From positions 28,946 to 67,692 of the forward strand of contig JAPPLG010000032.1 in NCBI GenBank assembly GCA_028819545.1: a stretch of 38,747 bases of DNA, read 5' to 3'. The position numbers and the translations under genes are program-made. The notes below the pieces were generated by a model. It was not told the origin of the DNA, did not search any database, and saw only the letters and a list, made by a program, of their open reading frames with translations. Every line of letters begins with the position of its first letter. The stretch's first letter is position 1. This DNA is from Bdellovibrionales bacterium. Lineage in GTDB: Bacteria > Bdellovibrionota > Bdellovibrionia > Bdellovibrionales > UBA1609. This document shows, in pieces, positions 1 to 7,021 of this stretch.

Positions 1-444
1 CTTAGATAAACTAGTTTTGATTGCACCACAATTTCCTAAGTGATAAAATATTAATATAAAGAGGGACTTAGATAAACTAGTTTTGATTGCACCACAATTT
101 CCTAAGTGATAAAATTCAATATATTTGACACCTTTAGACATTAAGGTTTTGATTGCACCACAATTTCCTAAGTGATAAAATTGCAAGAGATCGCATTATT
201 ACTGGAAGTAAGTTTTGATTGCACCACAATTTCCTAAGTGATAAAATAAATAATATTTTTTATAACATACATGGGTAGTTTTGATTGCACCACAATTTCC
301 TAAGTGATAAAATTTATGTCGGTGAGCTGTCAAAAATCTAGTAGTTTTGATTGCACCACAATTTCCTAAGTGATAAAATTCAGTTGCCAATCCATTTACG
401 GATGCCGAGTTTTGATTGCACCACAATTTCCTAAGTGATAAAAT
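1..444 (+). CRISPR. Type II-C CRISPR array (partial; seven 36-bp repeats visible)
   Basis: Seven copies of a 36-bp repeat begin at 14, 80, 146, 212, 278, 344 and 409; each starts GTTTTGATTGCACC and ends AGTGATAAAAT. Spacers are 50-79, 116-145, 182-211, 248-277 and 314-343 (30 bp) and 380-408 (29 bp). The window opens inside another spacer, so the array continues to the left. Repeat positions 8-13 (TTGCAC) and 31-36 (TAAAAT) are 17 bp apart, and a TG sits one base before the -10. Each repeat therefore carries a promoter firing into the next spacer on the plus strand, as known for Neisseria and Campylobacter II-C arrays. The GTTTT...TAAAAT ends also resemble the Campylobacter repeat. The last 13 bases of the cut-off spacer (1-13) equal the last 13 of the first full spacer (67-79), suggesting a duplicated unit. 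Confidence 0.98.
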
Positions 445-455
445 AGGTTATTTGT

Positions 456-481
456 AACTTCTTGAAAACACAGAAGTTTTT
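456..481 (+). terminator. Rho-independent terminator of the CRISPR array
   Basis: Just past the last repeat, AACTTCT (456-462) pairs with AGAAGTT (472-478) across a 9-base loop and runs into five T residues (477-481) on the plus strand. The hairpin lies between the array and the convergent cas2 stop, so it fits termination of repeat-promoted crRNA transcripts before they enter cas2 antisense. On the minus strand no T run follows it. This supports the plus-strand reading of the array. Confidence 0.6.
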
Positions 482-497
482 GGCCTGTTTTCGTGCT

Positions 498-830
498 TTA
501 AAAAAGCAACAATTGCTGATTCTTTTTAGGCAATTCTTCATCATGCTTCCCACGAAAGCTGATAATATTCTCAAACTGCTTATCTGTCACTGTTAATAAA
601 TCAATTTTCCCATTTTGAGGCAGTCGATAAGAAATTTTTTTCACTATATACTCAACTTTTTCTTTACTTGGACAAACCTTAGAATACACAGAAAATTGCA
701 CCATATGAAACCCTAAATCTAATAAATGCTGACGAAACTGAGTTGCAGATTTTCTCTGTTTTTTTGTCATCACTGGTAAATCAAAAAAAGCAAACAACCA
801 CATAATACGATAACGGCTTAAATATTTCAT
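498..830 (-). CDS. cas2: CRISPR-associated endoribonuclease Cas2
   Basis: A 110-residue Cas2 of the type II kind. The N-terminal strand MWLFAFFDLPV carries the conserved Asp (D17) after the hydrophobic beta strand, followed by the K/R-rich helix TKKQRKSATQFRQHLL and the GFHMVQFSVY strand typical of the family. In spacer acquisition Cas2 forms the central dimer of the Cas1-Cas2 integrase; its nuclease activity is usually dispensable there. The ATG overlaps the cas1 TGA in an ATGA (827-830), which supports translational coupling and this start over the internal Met10. It is the last gene of the cas9-cas1-cas2 operon and is convergent with the array. Length is normal for the family. Confidence 0.96.
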   Translation of the reverse strand: MKYLSRYRIMWLFAFFDLPVMTKKQRKSATQFRQHLLDLGFHMVQFSVYSKVCPSKEKVEYIVKKISYRLPQNGKIDLLTVTDKQFENIISFRGKHDEELPKKNQQLLLF

Positions 831-1783
831 GCTGAAGTCTTCATTATTTCAGCGTTCAAAGAGCTTAAATCAAAATTATTCAAATTTATATTCACATCTA
901 TACCCCATTTCCTCTTCTCACCAGAAAGCACTAAAGCCAAAGACGTCGCCATTCTGGAAATTACTTGAAAAAGTGGGCTGATTTTAAGATCACTCTCAAC
1001 ATCCACAGCAACAATACTTGTGAGCACTCTTTTTACCTCTGTATTAACTTCAAAGCAGTTTTGTTCATAGCATAATTGCCTCACTACATAATCCCCAATA
1101 GGCCTAAAAGGCTCCATTAAATCATCTACTAAACACATAGGATTGTATGTATTTTTATGGTGAATTCCTATACTAGGGTGAAGCCCTGACGTAACAACAC
1201 CTCTTGCTACACAAGAGCGTATAATAGCATAGGCATAGTTTAACATAGCATTAATACCATCTCCATTTTTATCTCTTTTAAATTTCCTAGAAAATAATCG
1301 TAACCAATAGACTCTAGCCCCCTGAGCTTCTAGATTATTTCTATCTCCAAGGCGCACTAATTTCGACATACTTAATAATTTCTGATGAGGTATATTACAT
1401 TTTTTTAATACTAAAGACTGATTTTTTAACTTTAACTGTATTACTTCTTTCCATAACCTACTTTTTAATGATGAACTCATTTTTATTTGGGATTGAATTC
1501 TGATATTTTGTTTGCAGTTTCCAACCAATGGAATCATAATAGCTCTGGGTGAAAAGTTTGACCCACATATAGAAACTGGAATCCCACGATCAGATAATTC
1601 AACCAAAATATTGGAAGAATGAGAACAACCATACCCTGTAATAGAAACACCTGCAATATCATCAAGAGGAACACGGGATAATAAATTTTTCTTTTCTCTT
1701 ACTTCTAAAAAACCTCGATGCAAACTCAAGTAAAGGTTGGGTTTTGAAATTTCAACAAATTGTCCAAAACTACAGTTTGACAA
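827..1783 (-). CDS. cas1: CRISPR-associated endonuclease Cas1 (type II)
   Basis: A 318-residue Cas1 integrase, which with Cas2 inserts new spacers at the repeat. The metal-binding triad is visible: E152 in LEAQGARVYW, H209 in IGIHHKN and D221 in LVDDLMEPFRP. The N-terminal beta domain begins VEISKPNLYLSLHRGFLEV, close to other II-C Cas1 proteins. The start codon is TTG (1783-1781), eight bases after the cas9 stop; an AGGTG overlapping that stop codon can serve as ribosome binding site. No later Met would leave the N-terminal strand intact. The stop overlaps the cas2 start by four bases. Length and triad suggest an active enzyme. No csn2 or cas4 accompanies it, which is the defining feature of subtype II-C. 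Confidence 0.97.
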   Translation of the reverse strand: MSNCSFGQFVEISKPNLYLSLHRGFLEVREKKNLLSRVPLDDIAGVSITGYGCSHSSNILVELSDRGIPVSICGSNFSPRAIMIPLVGNCKQNIRIQSQIKMSSSLKSRLWKEVIQLKLKNQSLVLKKCNIPHQKLLSMSKLVRLGDRNNLEAQGARVYWLRLFSRKFKRDKNGDGINAMLNYAYAIIRSCVARGVVTSGLHPSIGIHHKNTYNPMCLVDDLMEPFRPIGDYVVRQLCYEQNCFEVNTEVKRVLTSIVAVDVESDLKISPLFQVISRMATSLALVLSGEKRKWGIDVNINLNNFDLSSLNAEIMKTSA

Positions 1784-1791
1784 ATTTACAC

Positions 1792-4700
1792 CTAGGCACT
1801 TTGTTTAGAGGTTTTTCTAAGATCTGTATTGATCAAAACAAATTCGCTCAACTTAATAACACCACAAGGGCTAATATCAACACGTTTAGGTTTAGATTGT
1901 TGAAAAGAGGATGGTGTTTTTCGACTAACATGACACTTAGTAAGATCATTTTTACTCAAATCATCTGGATTTCCTGACGTGCAATGCTCCACAAAAACCA
2001 TTTTTTTGTTTTGATCAAATTTAACAAGCCTCCAAAACTTTCCATCAAAAAATACCATATCCCCCTTCATCAAGATTGATTTTTTAGGTATAGATGGAAA
2101 ACCTTTTTGATTAGCAGAAAATGTGTCTATAACTTGTGCATCCCATCTGCCATTTGAACTTAAACAAAAGCGCATTGCATAATTACCACATCCATTAAAA
2201 TATTTGTAAATTTTTCCAGATTTATTTTTAATAGGGATAACTTTTTCTTTTTCTTTTAACCGAACTCTACGAATACCTGTTTTTTTATGGTAATCAATTA
2301 AAAATTCCTTAGAAAGATTTTTATTATCTTCTAACTCCTTTAAAAAATCTCTTTTAATTCTCTCACTAACAATTTTATCCTTTATCTTTTTTTCATTCAC
2401 TCCACTTAATGTCAAAATATCTACATAATGAATCACATCAATCTGTTTCAACAAATCATTAACATTATTTAATACTCCATAGGCTGTTTCATTATGGAGT
2501 TGGCCTTCTTTTTTCGTTCTTGTTCTATGAGAGACAACAATACTATCAATAGATTTTTTCGCATCCTTCTTAAAAGAACTCCATGGAAGAATATCTGTTT
2601 GTTCTTTAATTATCTTTCCAAGATTTTCTAATCTTTTTTCCCCCTTTTCAATACTTTTAGCAATACTGCTGATACGTTGAACAAGAGAGCGGTCCACTAA
2701 ACCAATTGCCAAAGCATCCTTAGCATGATGTCTATGATCATCTCTACTTTTTTCTTCATACTGTAATATATATCTCAAAACTGCTGTTGTTTGCCCTCGA
2801 ACACTCCATACGTTCTTACAAATAGTTTGTAAATAATGTGTAGCGTGTCTTGAGATATAACGAGTGTCATTCAACTGTCTTTCTAAAAAGTTTCCTTTTT
2901 CTTCAAACTTCTCCATAGCATCTTTGTCAAATCTTGCTTTCTTGCTCTTAGGAACTCTACTTAATATGGCAAGCCATTGCTCTCTGTCAGATGAAAACAC
3001 CTCAAAAGGAGTTTGATTACCTTTCTGCTGATTAGAACTTTTATAACACAATACCTTATTCATAAAACTGTCATCCAAAGTTCTAGAATAAGGTAAGATA
3101 TGATCCACTTCTAATTTTGAAGTAAAGAGCTTATTTTCTGGAATGGGTTTTCCAGAATAAACACAAACCATATTTTGCTCTATCCATAACTGATGCCTAA
3201 TACGATTAGCTCTATTATCTAATTGACCAAACTCCTTAATAAATTTTTTAGATTCCTCATTTCTATCTTTATTTTTCTTTTGTTTCCGCTCTAATTCACG
3301 TTTTGTTTTCTGGCCTAAAGGTAGATCTCTTGCTGTTTCCACTACTACCTGATAAGGCTTTCCGTATACTCTCATAATATCATTTACTAAAAGTCTTAAT
3401 TGATTAAATGCTATATGAACTGTGGGGTTAGGAATTCTGATTTTCTTATGTTCTGGATCTTCTTGGTTTGATTTTAAACATATAGGGACACAATGATGTT
3501 TTAACACCTCTTGATAACGAAGTAGTTTACTTAAAACCTCTCCCTTATATCCTCTATCTGAATGATGCCAACCTGCACTTTCAAGAGCTTTAGGCTCTAG
3601 TTGCCCTTCTTTCAAAAAGGGCATTATTTTATCAATCACTTTTTTACTGTATGAACCATGACCTGATGGAAGTCTACTTAATTTCCTCATACAACTCTCT
3701 AGTTGATACTCAGAAAGATTGAGATTATGTTCTTCACTAAAATTCTTTAACTTTTCTAAAACATCTTTATCATCCTCTATAAAATCATCTTCTTTACTTT
3801 CCCCCTCCAAAAGTTCAACAAACCGATCCTGTATTTCTAAAGAATACTTCATCCATTCAGGAATAATTTTTTTTAGCATAAAACTTGCTTGGTCACCTTG
3901 TAGGTAATCCCTATTAGGTGTGTCTAAGTTGAATTTAGAAAAACTCTCAATATCAGGAAAAAACTTATGGAATTCTTTTTCTAAAAGAGAAAATTTAACT
4001 TTATCTTTTGTTTGAAATAACTTTTTAATAACATAGTCTCTAAACTCAAGACCTCGTTCCATCTCCACAATAAGATAATTACGTCCATGTTTATTATAAG
4101 CTAAATTATTTAATTCTTTTAAAATTCTAAATTTTTGAAAAGACGGCAAAGCTGTATGGACTCTTTTATCACCTGTAAAAAAGCAAGTGCCTACAACAGG
4201 TTTTTTTAATTTTCTTTGATGAAAAATTGCTTCAAAGAAAATATCTTTTAATTTGTCATCTTTTAGTTTTTCATGATAAGAAGATTGAGAGCTCCAAAGC
4301 TTATGAAATTCATCTTCCAACATAGACCTATCGGCATAAACGGCATAACTATCTTTATTTCCAGAACCAATGGGTTTTCTTGCCAACACCCAATTTTCTT
4401 GTTGAGAAGAAGGTTTTTTTCTACTTTCTTGCATCTCTTCAAAGCGTTTCCACAAAAATTCACCATATGTTCTAACTCCCCAGCTCTTTAATTGTTCTTT
4501 GGATTTTTCTATAGATTGTGCAATAATTCCTCCTTCATGTTCATCAGAAGATTTTCGATTACTTTTAAAACCTCTTCTTTGATTCAAATGAAACAAAACT
4601 CTGCCGAAATGATAAATATCTAGTTTTTCATCAAGCCCCCTTGCTCTAAGTTCATATGGGTTTAGGTCAGCTAATTTCCTTGCTGAAAACTTATCTTCTG

Positions 4701-5004
4701 GAAAGAGTCCATATTTTTTCAATAAATGTAAAAGGTAAGTCCTTCTTTGTAGGTATCGATCTCTTTGTCGTCTTTGTAGACGCGCCTTTCTACGATTAGC
4801 ATTTAATGTCGTGTAATCTTTAGGTTTCCTGCCAGAAGAAAAAATTCTAACACCTGTACCTACAATACCTACAGGCTTCTTATACTCATCTAAATGATAG
4901 ATAGCCCATCCTATAGAATTAGTGCCTATATCTAAAGCAAGTCTCAAATTTTTATCAGATTGTTTTAAACTTTTACTTAGTTTTGAATTATTTGAGTCCG
5001 ACAC
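1792..5004 (-). CDS. cas9: CRISPR-associated endonuclease Cas9 (type II-C)
   Basis: RNA-guided DNA endonuclease, 1070 residues from the chosen start. RuvC-I is LALDIGTNSIGWAIY with D25. An Arg-rich bridge helix (NRRKARLQRRQRDRYLQRR) lies near 70-88. RuvC-II has E556 in QVVVETARDL. The HNH domain has D634-H635 in LEVDHILPYSR and N658 in KSSNQQKGNQTP. RuvC-III has RHHAKDAL with D763. All expected catalytic residues of both nuclease sites are present, and the HNH region resembles Neisseria Cas9 closely. The frame is open to an ATG at 5067 (1091 residues), with another ATG at 5025, but neither has a ribosome binding site. GTG at 5004 has GAAAGG nine bases upstream and gives the shortest N-terminus, so it is preferred; the start remains uncertain. 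The gene is first in the operon and divergent from the tracrRNA. The PAM cannot be read from the sequence. Confidence 0.98.
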   Translation of the reverse strand: MSDSNNSKLSKSLKQSDKNLRLALDIGTNSIGWAIYHLDEYKKPVGIVGTGVRIFSSGRKPKDYTTLNANRRKARLQRRQRDRYLQRRTYLLHLLKKYGLFPEDKFSARKLADLNPYELRARGLDEKLDIYHFGRVLFHLNQRRGFKSNRKSSDEHEGGIIAQSIEKSKEQLKSWGVRTYGEFLWKRFEEMQESRKKPSSQQENWVLARKPIGSGNKDSYAVYADRSMLEDEFHKLWSSQSSYHEKLKDDKLKDIFFEAIFHQRKLKKPVVGTCFFTGDKRVHTALPSFQKFRILKELNNLAYNKHGRNYLIVEMERGLEFRDYVIKKLFQTKDKVKFSLLEKEFHKFFPDIESFSKFNLDTPNRDYLQGDQASFMLKKIIPEWMKYSLEIQDRFVELLEGESKEDDFIEDDKDVLEKLKNFSEEHNLNLSEYQLESCMRKLSRLPSGHGSYSKKVIDKIMPFLKEGQLEPKALESAGWHHSDRGYKGEVLSKLLRYQEVLKHHCVPICLKSNQEDPEHKKIRIPNPTVHIAFNQLRLLVNDIMRVYGKPYQVVVETARDLPLGQKTKRELERKQKKNKDRNEESKKFIKEFGQLDNRANRIRHQLWIEQNMVCVYSGKPIPENKLFTSKLEVDHILPYSRTLDDSFMNKVLCYKSSNQQKGNQTPFEVFSSDREQWLAILSRVPKSKKARFDKDAMEKFEEKGNFLERQLNDTRYISRHATHYLQTICKNVWSVRGQTTAVLRYILQYEEKSRDDHRHHAKDALAIGLVDRSLVQRISSIAKSIEKGEKRLENLGKIIKEQTDILPWSSFKKDAKKSIDSIVVSHRTRTKKEGQLHNETAYGVLNNVNDLLKQIDVIHYVDILTLSGVNEKKIKDKIVSERIKRDFLKELEDNKNLSKEFLIDYHKKTGIRRVRLKEKEKVIPIKNKSGKIYKYFNGCGNYAMRFCLSSNGRWDAQVIDTFSANQKGFPSIPKKSILMKGDMVFFDGKFWRLVKFDQNKKMVFVEHCTSGNPDDLSKNDLTKCHVSRKTPSSFQQSKPKRVDISPCGVIKLSEFVLINTDLRKTSKQSA

Positions 5005-5144
5005 AAAGAACAACCTTTCAATCATTGGAAATACTTTGAAAGTTTTCGGACGAAAATAACAAAACATTAGTGATAATTATTTTTTTATAGAAAAAATATT
5101 TTGTTATTTCATAATGAGACAAAATATTTCAAAATCGAAAAAAG

Positions 5145-5175
5145 TTTATACAAATCCATAAAAAAATAAATGCAA
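5145..5175 (-). promoter_or_regulatory. Possible promoter of the cas9-cas1-cas2 operon
   Basis: On the minus strand, TTGCAT (5175-5170) is followed after 19 bases by TATAAA (5150-5145) with a G directly before it. The spacing is longer than ideal, and the surrounding DNA is very AT-rich, so other hexamers are possible. It would fire away from the tracrRNA promoter in the shared region between cas9 and the tracrRNA. Confidence 0.3.
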
Positions 5176-5182
5176 AAAAACA

Positions 5183-5211
5183 TTGATTATATTCATGCTT
5201 TATGTTTTAAT
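5183..5211 (+). promoter_or_regulatory. tracrRNA promoter
   Basis: TTGATT (5183-5188) and TTTAAT (5206-5211) are separated by exactly 17 bases, with an extended -10 TG at 5203-5204. The -10 matches TATAAT at five of six positions. The predicted start near 5217-5219 falls at the 5' end of the anti-repeat. The architecture (TTG -35, 17-bp spacer, extended -10) mirrors the promoter embedded in each CRISPR repeat. Confidence 0.6.
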
Positions 5212-5216
5212 AGCTT

Positions 5217-5299
5217 TAATCATTTAGGAATTTGTGGTACTCTCAATAACAAGTGAGTATTCGCACTAGTCTAGGCGAAGGCAACTTCGCCTTTTGTTT
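5217..5299 (+). ncRNA. tracrRNA of the type II-C system
   Basis: A roughly 80-nt RNA encoded divergently from cas9. Positions 5214-5250 match the reverse complement of the CRISPR repeat; the core TTTAGGAATTTGTGGT (5223-5238) differs from the exact complement at only two positions, one of which keeps a U-G pair. With a single bulged U at 5247, pairing extends to the first repeat base, giving about 30 of 36 positions paired. Downstream lie a possible nexus stem (ACTC at 5239-5242 or nearby pairing with GAGT near 5255-5258) and a strong terminal hairpin. In type II systems this RNA pairs with the pre-crRNA, allows RNase III processing and binds Cas9. Promoter, anti-repeat, terminator and position agree, so the call is strong although the exact ends are inferred. 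Confidence 0.88.
5273..5299 (+). terminator. Rho-independent terminator of the tracrRNA
   Basis: AGGCGAAG (5273-5280) pairs perfectly with CTTCGCCT (5285-5292) around a GCAA tetraloop (5281-5284) and runs into TTTTGTTT. GNRA loops are very stable. It also separates the tracrRNA from the convergent ATPase gene ending at 5311. Confidence 0.88.
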
Positions 5300-5310
5300 A
5301 CCTGAAAAAT

Positions 5311-6459
5311 TCATACAAAAGACTTCATAGATTTTAAAAACTTTTCAACAGGTATGATATGGATATCCTTAAAAAAATAGTCTTCTTTCCCCATATAAAT
5401 TAAAAAAGCTTTGGTCTTCGGATAATCCTTTATAAACTCTAAAAGGCTCTGGCAGTCTTGAGAGCTGACTTTATTTGAAAGCTTCACCTCAATGGCCTTT
5501 AAACCTCTTTCACCATACAAGATAAAATCCACCTCATATTTATGATTTTGAGTTCTCCAGTAAAAAACCTCATACTCTAAGTTTTTATAATTATTCTGTG
5601 CTATAATTTCTTGAAGAACCAAAGTCTCCAAGGCTACCCCCTCTCTACCAGAATCCAAAGGGCCTTTAGGGTAAAGAGTTTGAAAAATACCAACATCAAA
5701 AAAATAAAACTTAACACTTTGAATTGTTTTTCTTTTACTTTTTTTGGTAAATGGCTTGAGTTCATAAGATAACAAAGTATCTCTCAAAATAGAAAAGTAA
5801 GATTCCACAACTTTTCGATGAACAGAACATTCTCTTGCAATATTTGTAATATTTAAAATAGATCCTTGAGAAAAACTAGCCGCTGAGAGAAATCTTGAAA
5901 AATTAGGCAAGCTTCTTGTTAAACTCTCTTGTTGTATTTCCTCTTTAAGATAAGTGTGGATATAACTGTTCAGGAATTTTTTTGGATTCTTAGACTGATA
6001 GGCCATTGGCAAATGACCACAAGCTAGAGATTTTTTTAATGAGAAATCTTCTTTTAACTCTTCTGCTGTCAAAGGATACATATATTCTGTAAGCGCCCGA
6101 CCTGCCAGGAGATTTACATTTTTTGATTTGAGTTTTCTAGCACTAGAGCCTGTTAAAATAAACTTTAATTTTCTTTTTTCAATCAACCTATGAACTTCAT
6201 TTAAAAGCTCAGGGATTTTTTGAATTTCATCAATAACAACCCACCCTCTAAAAGAACTCGGAATATAGTCGGAAAGTGAATGAGGAGAAACTAAAAATTT
6301 TGAATAAGTATCAAAGTAGAGTAAATCAAAGAACAAAGCTTTTTTATATTTGTTTGCAACAAACCACGATTTTCCTACCCCTCGAGGCCCCAATAAGAAA
6401 TAACTTTGCTCATTGGAGGGATTGAGTTTTCTTTTGTACATAGAAGAAATATGCTTCAT
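5311..6459 (-). CDS. AAA_14/DUF4143-type P-loop ATPase
   Basis: An ATPase of the AAA_14 + DUF4143 type. The Walker A is GPRGVGKS (residues 24-31 from this start) and the Walker B is WVVIDEIQK. The C-terminal DUF4143 part has YWRTQNHKYEVDFIL followed by GLKAIEVK, a restriction-endonuclease-like D...ExK pattern. The family is widespread and mobile in bacteria and archaea; its role is not settled. The open frame reaches 6510, but the first residues would be encoded by the inverted repeat 6486-6548, so Met at 6459 (MKHISS) or 6441 (MYKR) is likelier; neither has a good ribosome binding site. It sits between two CRISPR anti-repeat-like elements, though nothing in the protein ties it to CRISPR function. 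A decayed copy of its 3' end lies at 8630-8661. Confidence 0.9.
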   Translation of the reverse strand: MKHISSMYKRKLNPSNEQSYFLLGPRGVGKSWFVANKYKKALFFDLLYFDTYSKFLVSPHSLSDYIPSSFRGWVVIDEIQKIPELLNEVHRLIEKRKLKFILTGSSARKLKSKNVNLLAGRALTEYMYPLTAEELKEDFSLKKSLACGHLPMAYQSKNPKKFLNSYIHTYLKEEIQQESLTRSLPNFSRFLSAASFSQGSILNITNIARECSVHRKVVESYFSILRDTLLSYELKPFTKKSKRKTIQSVKFYFFDVGIFQTLYPKGPLDSGREGVALETLVLQEIIAQNNYKNLEYEVFYWRTQNHKYEVDFILYGERGLKAIEVKLSNKVSSQDCQSLLEFIKDYPKTKAFLIYMGKEDYFFKDIHIIPVEKFLKSMKSFV

Positions 6460-6485
6460 TTTTAATATTATTGCAATAGAAATAT

Positions 6486-6548
6486 ATAGAATTGGAGTTG
6501 AAAACTCCAAAAATAATCAAAAATTGGAGTTTTCAACTCCAATTCTAT
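6486..6548. repeat. Large nested inverted repeat upstream of the ATPase gene
   Basis: Two 25-bp arms (about 6486-6510 and 6524-6548) are reverse complements with a 13-bp AT-rich centre. Each arm is itself a hairpin with GGAGTT/AACTCC stems and a 3-base loop, so the DNA can fold as one long stem or two short ones. On the minus strand the right-hand hairpin (6522-6544) is followed by a T run (6523-6519), the form of a Rho-independent terminator. Confidence 0.85.
6519..6544 (-). terminator. Rho-independent terminator behind the second anti-repeat
   Basis: Read on the minus strand, AATTGGAGTT pairs with AACTCCAATT (10 bp, 3-base loop) and is followed by TTTTTGATTATTTTT. It would end transcripts coming from the anti-repeat at 6586-6621 or from the small-protein operon further upstream. 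Confidence 0.7.
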
Positions 6549-6624
6549 CTAATCGACATCACTGATAATTTACTGTTGCATACATGCTGTGACAACACCA
6601 CAGTTTTCTAAGCGACAAAATAAA
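6519..6624 (-). ncRNA. Candidate second tracrRNA-like RNA (anti-repeat at 6586-6621)
   Basis: Positions 6586-6621 match the CRISPR repeat at 27 of 36 bases on the plus strand, so a minus-strand RNA is an anti-repeat. Of the nine differences, five (repeat positions 2, 8, 10, 28 and 31) still allow G-U pairing, leaving 32 of 36 positions pairable. That bias is what is expected of a paired RNA rather than a decaying repeat. About 40 bases of possible linker follow, then a terminator hairpin (6522-6544). A -10-like TAGAAT lies at 6636-6631, but no convincing -35 is visible, so the RNA might instead be the 3' end of the small-protein operon transcript (6709-7453). Alternatives are a relic repeat or a decoy. 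Function is inferred from pairing only. Confidence 0.5.
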
Positions 6625-6708
6625 AACCTTATTCTACACTTGTTGGCAGTTTATTTTTTTGAACCAATTGTACACACCTTCAGAAGCAACAGAATTAATT
6701 CAGAATAA

Positions 6709-6996
6709 TTAAGGGCAATCTTCTGTAAGCCAACTGCGTTTACCATAATTGGCGGACGGCCAATTGCACACACTAGCACTAACGCTATTGTATTCAACAA
6801 ATTCTGTGTCTGCAGGCTCCCCTTCAACAACATAACGGTAAACAAGATCTACAGTGTTATTATCGACCACTTTAGATAAAGTGCCTAATACTTGATTACT
6901 AGCAGGATCTTTAAAAGTGCATTCAACCAATTGATCTTCAGCTGAAGCCCAACACCCTCCTATCACAATTCCTGCAATTAACATTTTTTTAACCAT
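6709..6996 (-). CDS. Small secreted or lipid-anchored protein, function unknown
   Basis: A 95-residue protein with an N-terminal export signal (MVKKMLIAGIVIGGCWASA). IGGC could act as a lipobox; ASA before EDQ could be cut by signal peptidase I instead. Mature cysteines lie in VECTF, SVCNWP and the C-terminal EDCP. A strong ribosome binding site (AAAGGAGGT) precedes the ATG. It follows the 7022-7453 lipoprotein gene by 25 bases on the same strand, so the two probably form an operon. No family was recognised. Confidence 0.75.
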   Translation of the reverse strand: MVKKMLIAGIVIGGCWASAEDQLVECTFKDPASNQVLGTLSKVVDNNTVDLVYRYVVEGEPADTEFVEYNSVSASVCNWPSANYGKRSWLTEDCP

Positions 6997-7021
6997 TTCT
7001 AACCTCCTTTAAGTTTAAAAA

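Noticed and set aside
199-426. A 75-codon open frame on the minus strand within the CRISPR array
   Set aside because: It is a translation of the repeats (FYHLGNCGAIKT three times) with no ribosome binding site; the array explains it.
1-497. Reading the array as cotranscribed with the cas genes on the minus strand
   Set aside because: The promoter hexamers in each repeat, the terminator at 456-481 and the anti-repeat strand of the tracrRNA all fit plus-strand transcription.
1744-4491. Open frames antisense to cas9, for example 1744-1977, 3719-3907 and 4273-4491
   Set aside because: They lie within cas9 on the other strand, have no ribosome binding sites and encode biased, unstructured sequence.
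5311-6459. The DUF4143 ATPase as a CRISPR accessory (Csn2-like) protein
   Set aside because: It has no similarity in length or motifs to Csn2 or Cas4, is in its own unit, and belongs to a family found in many unrelated contexts.
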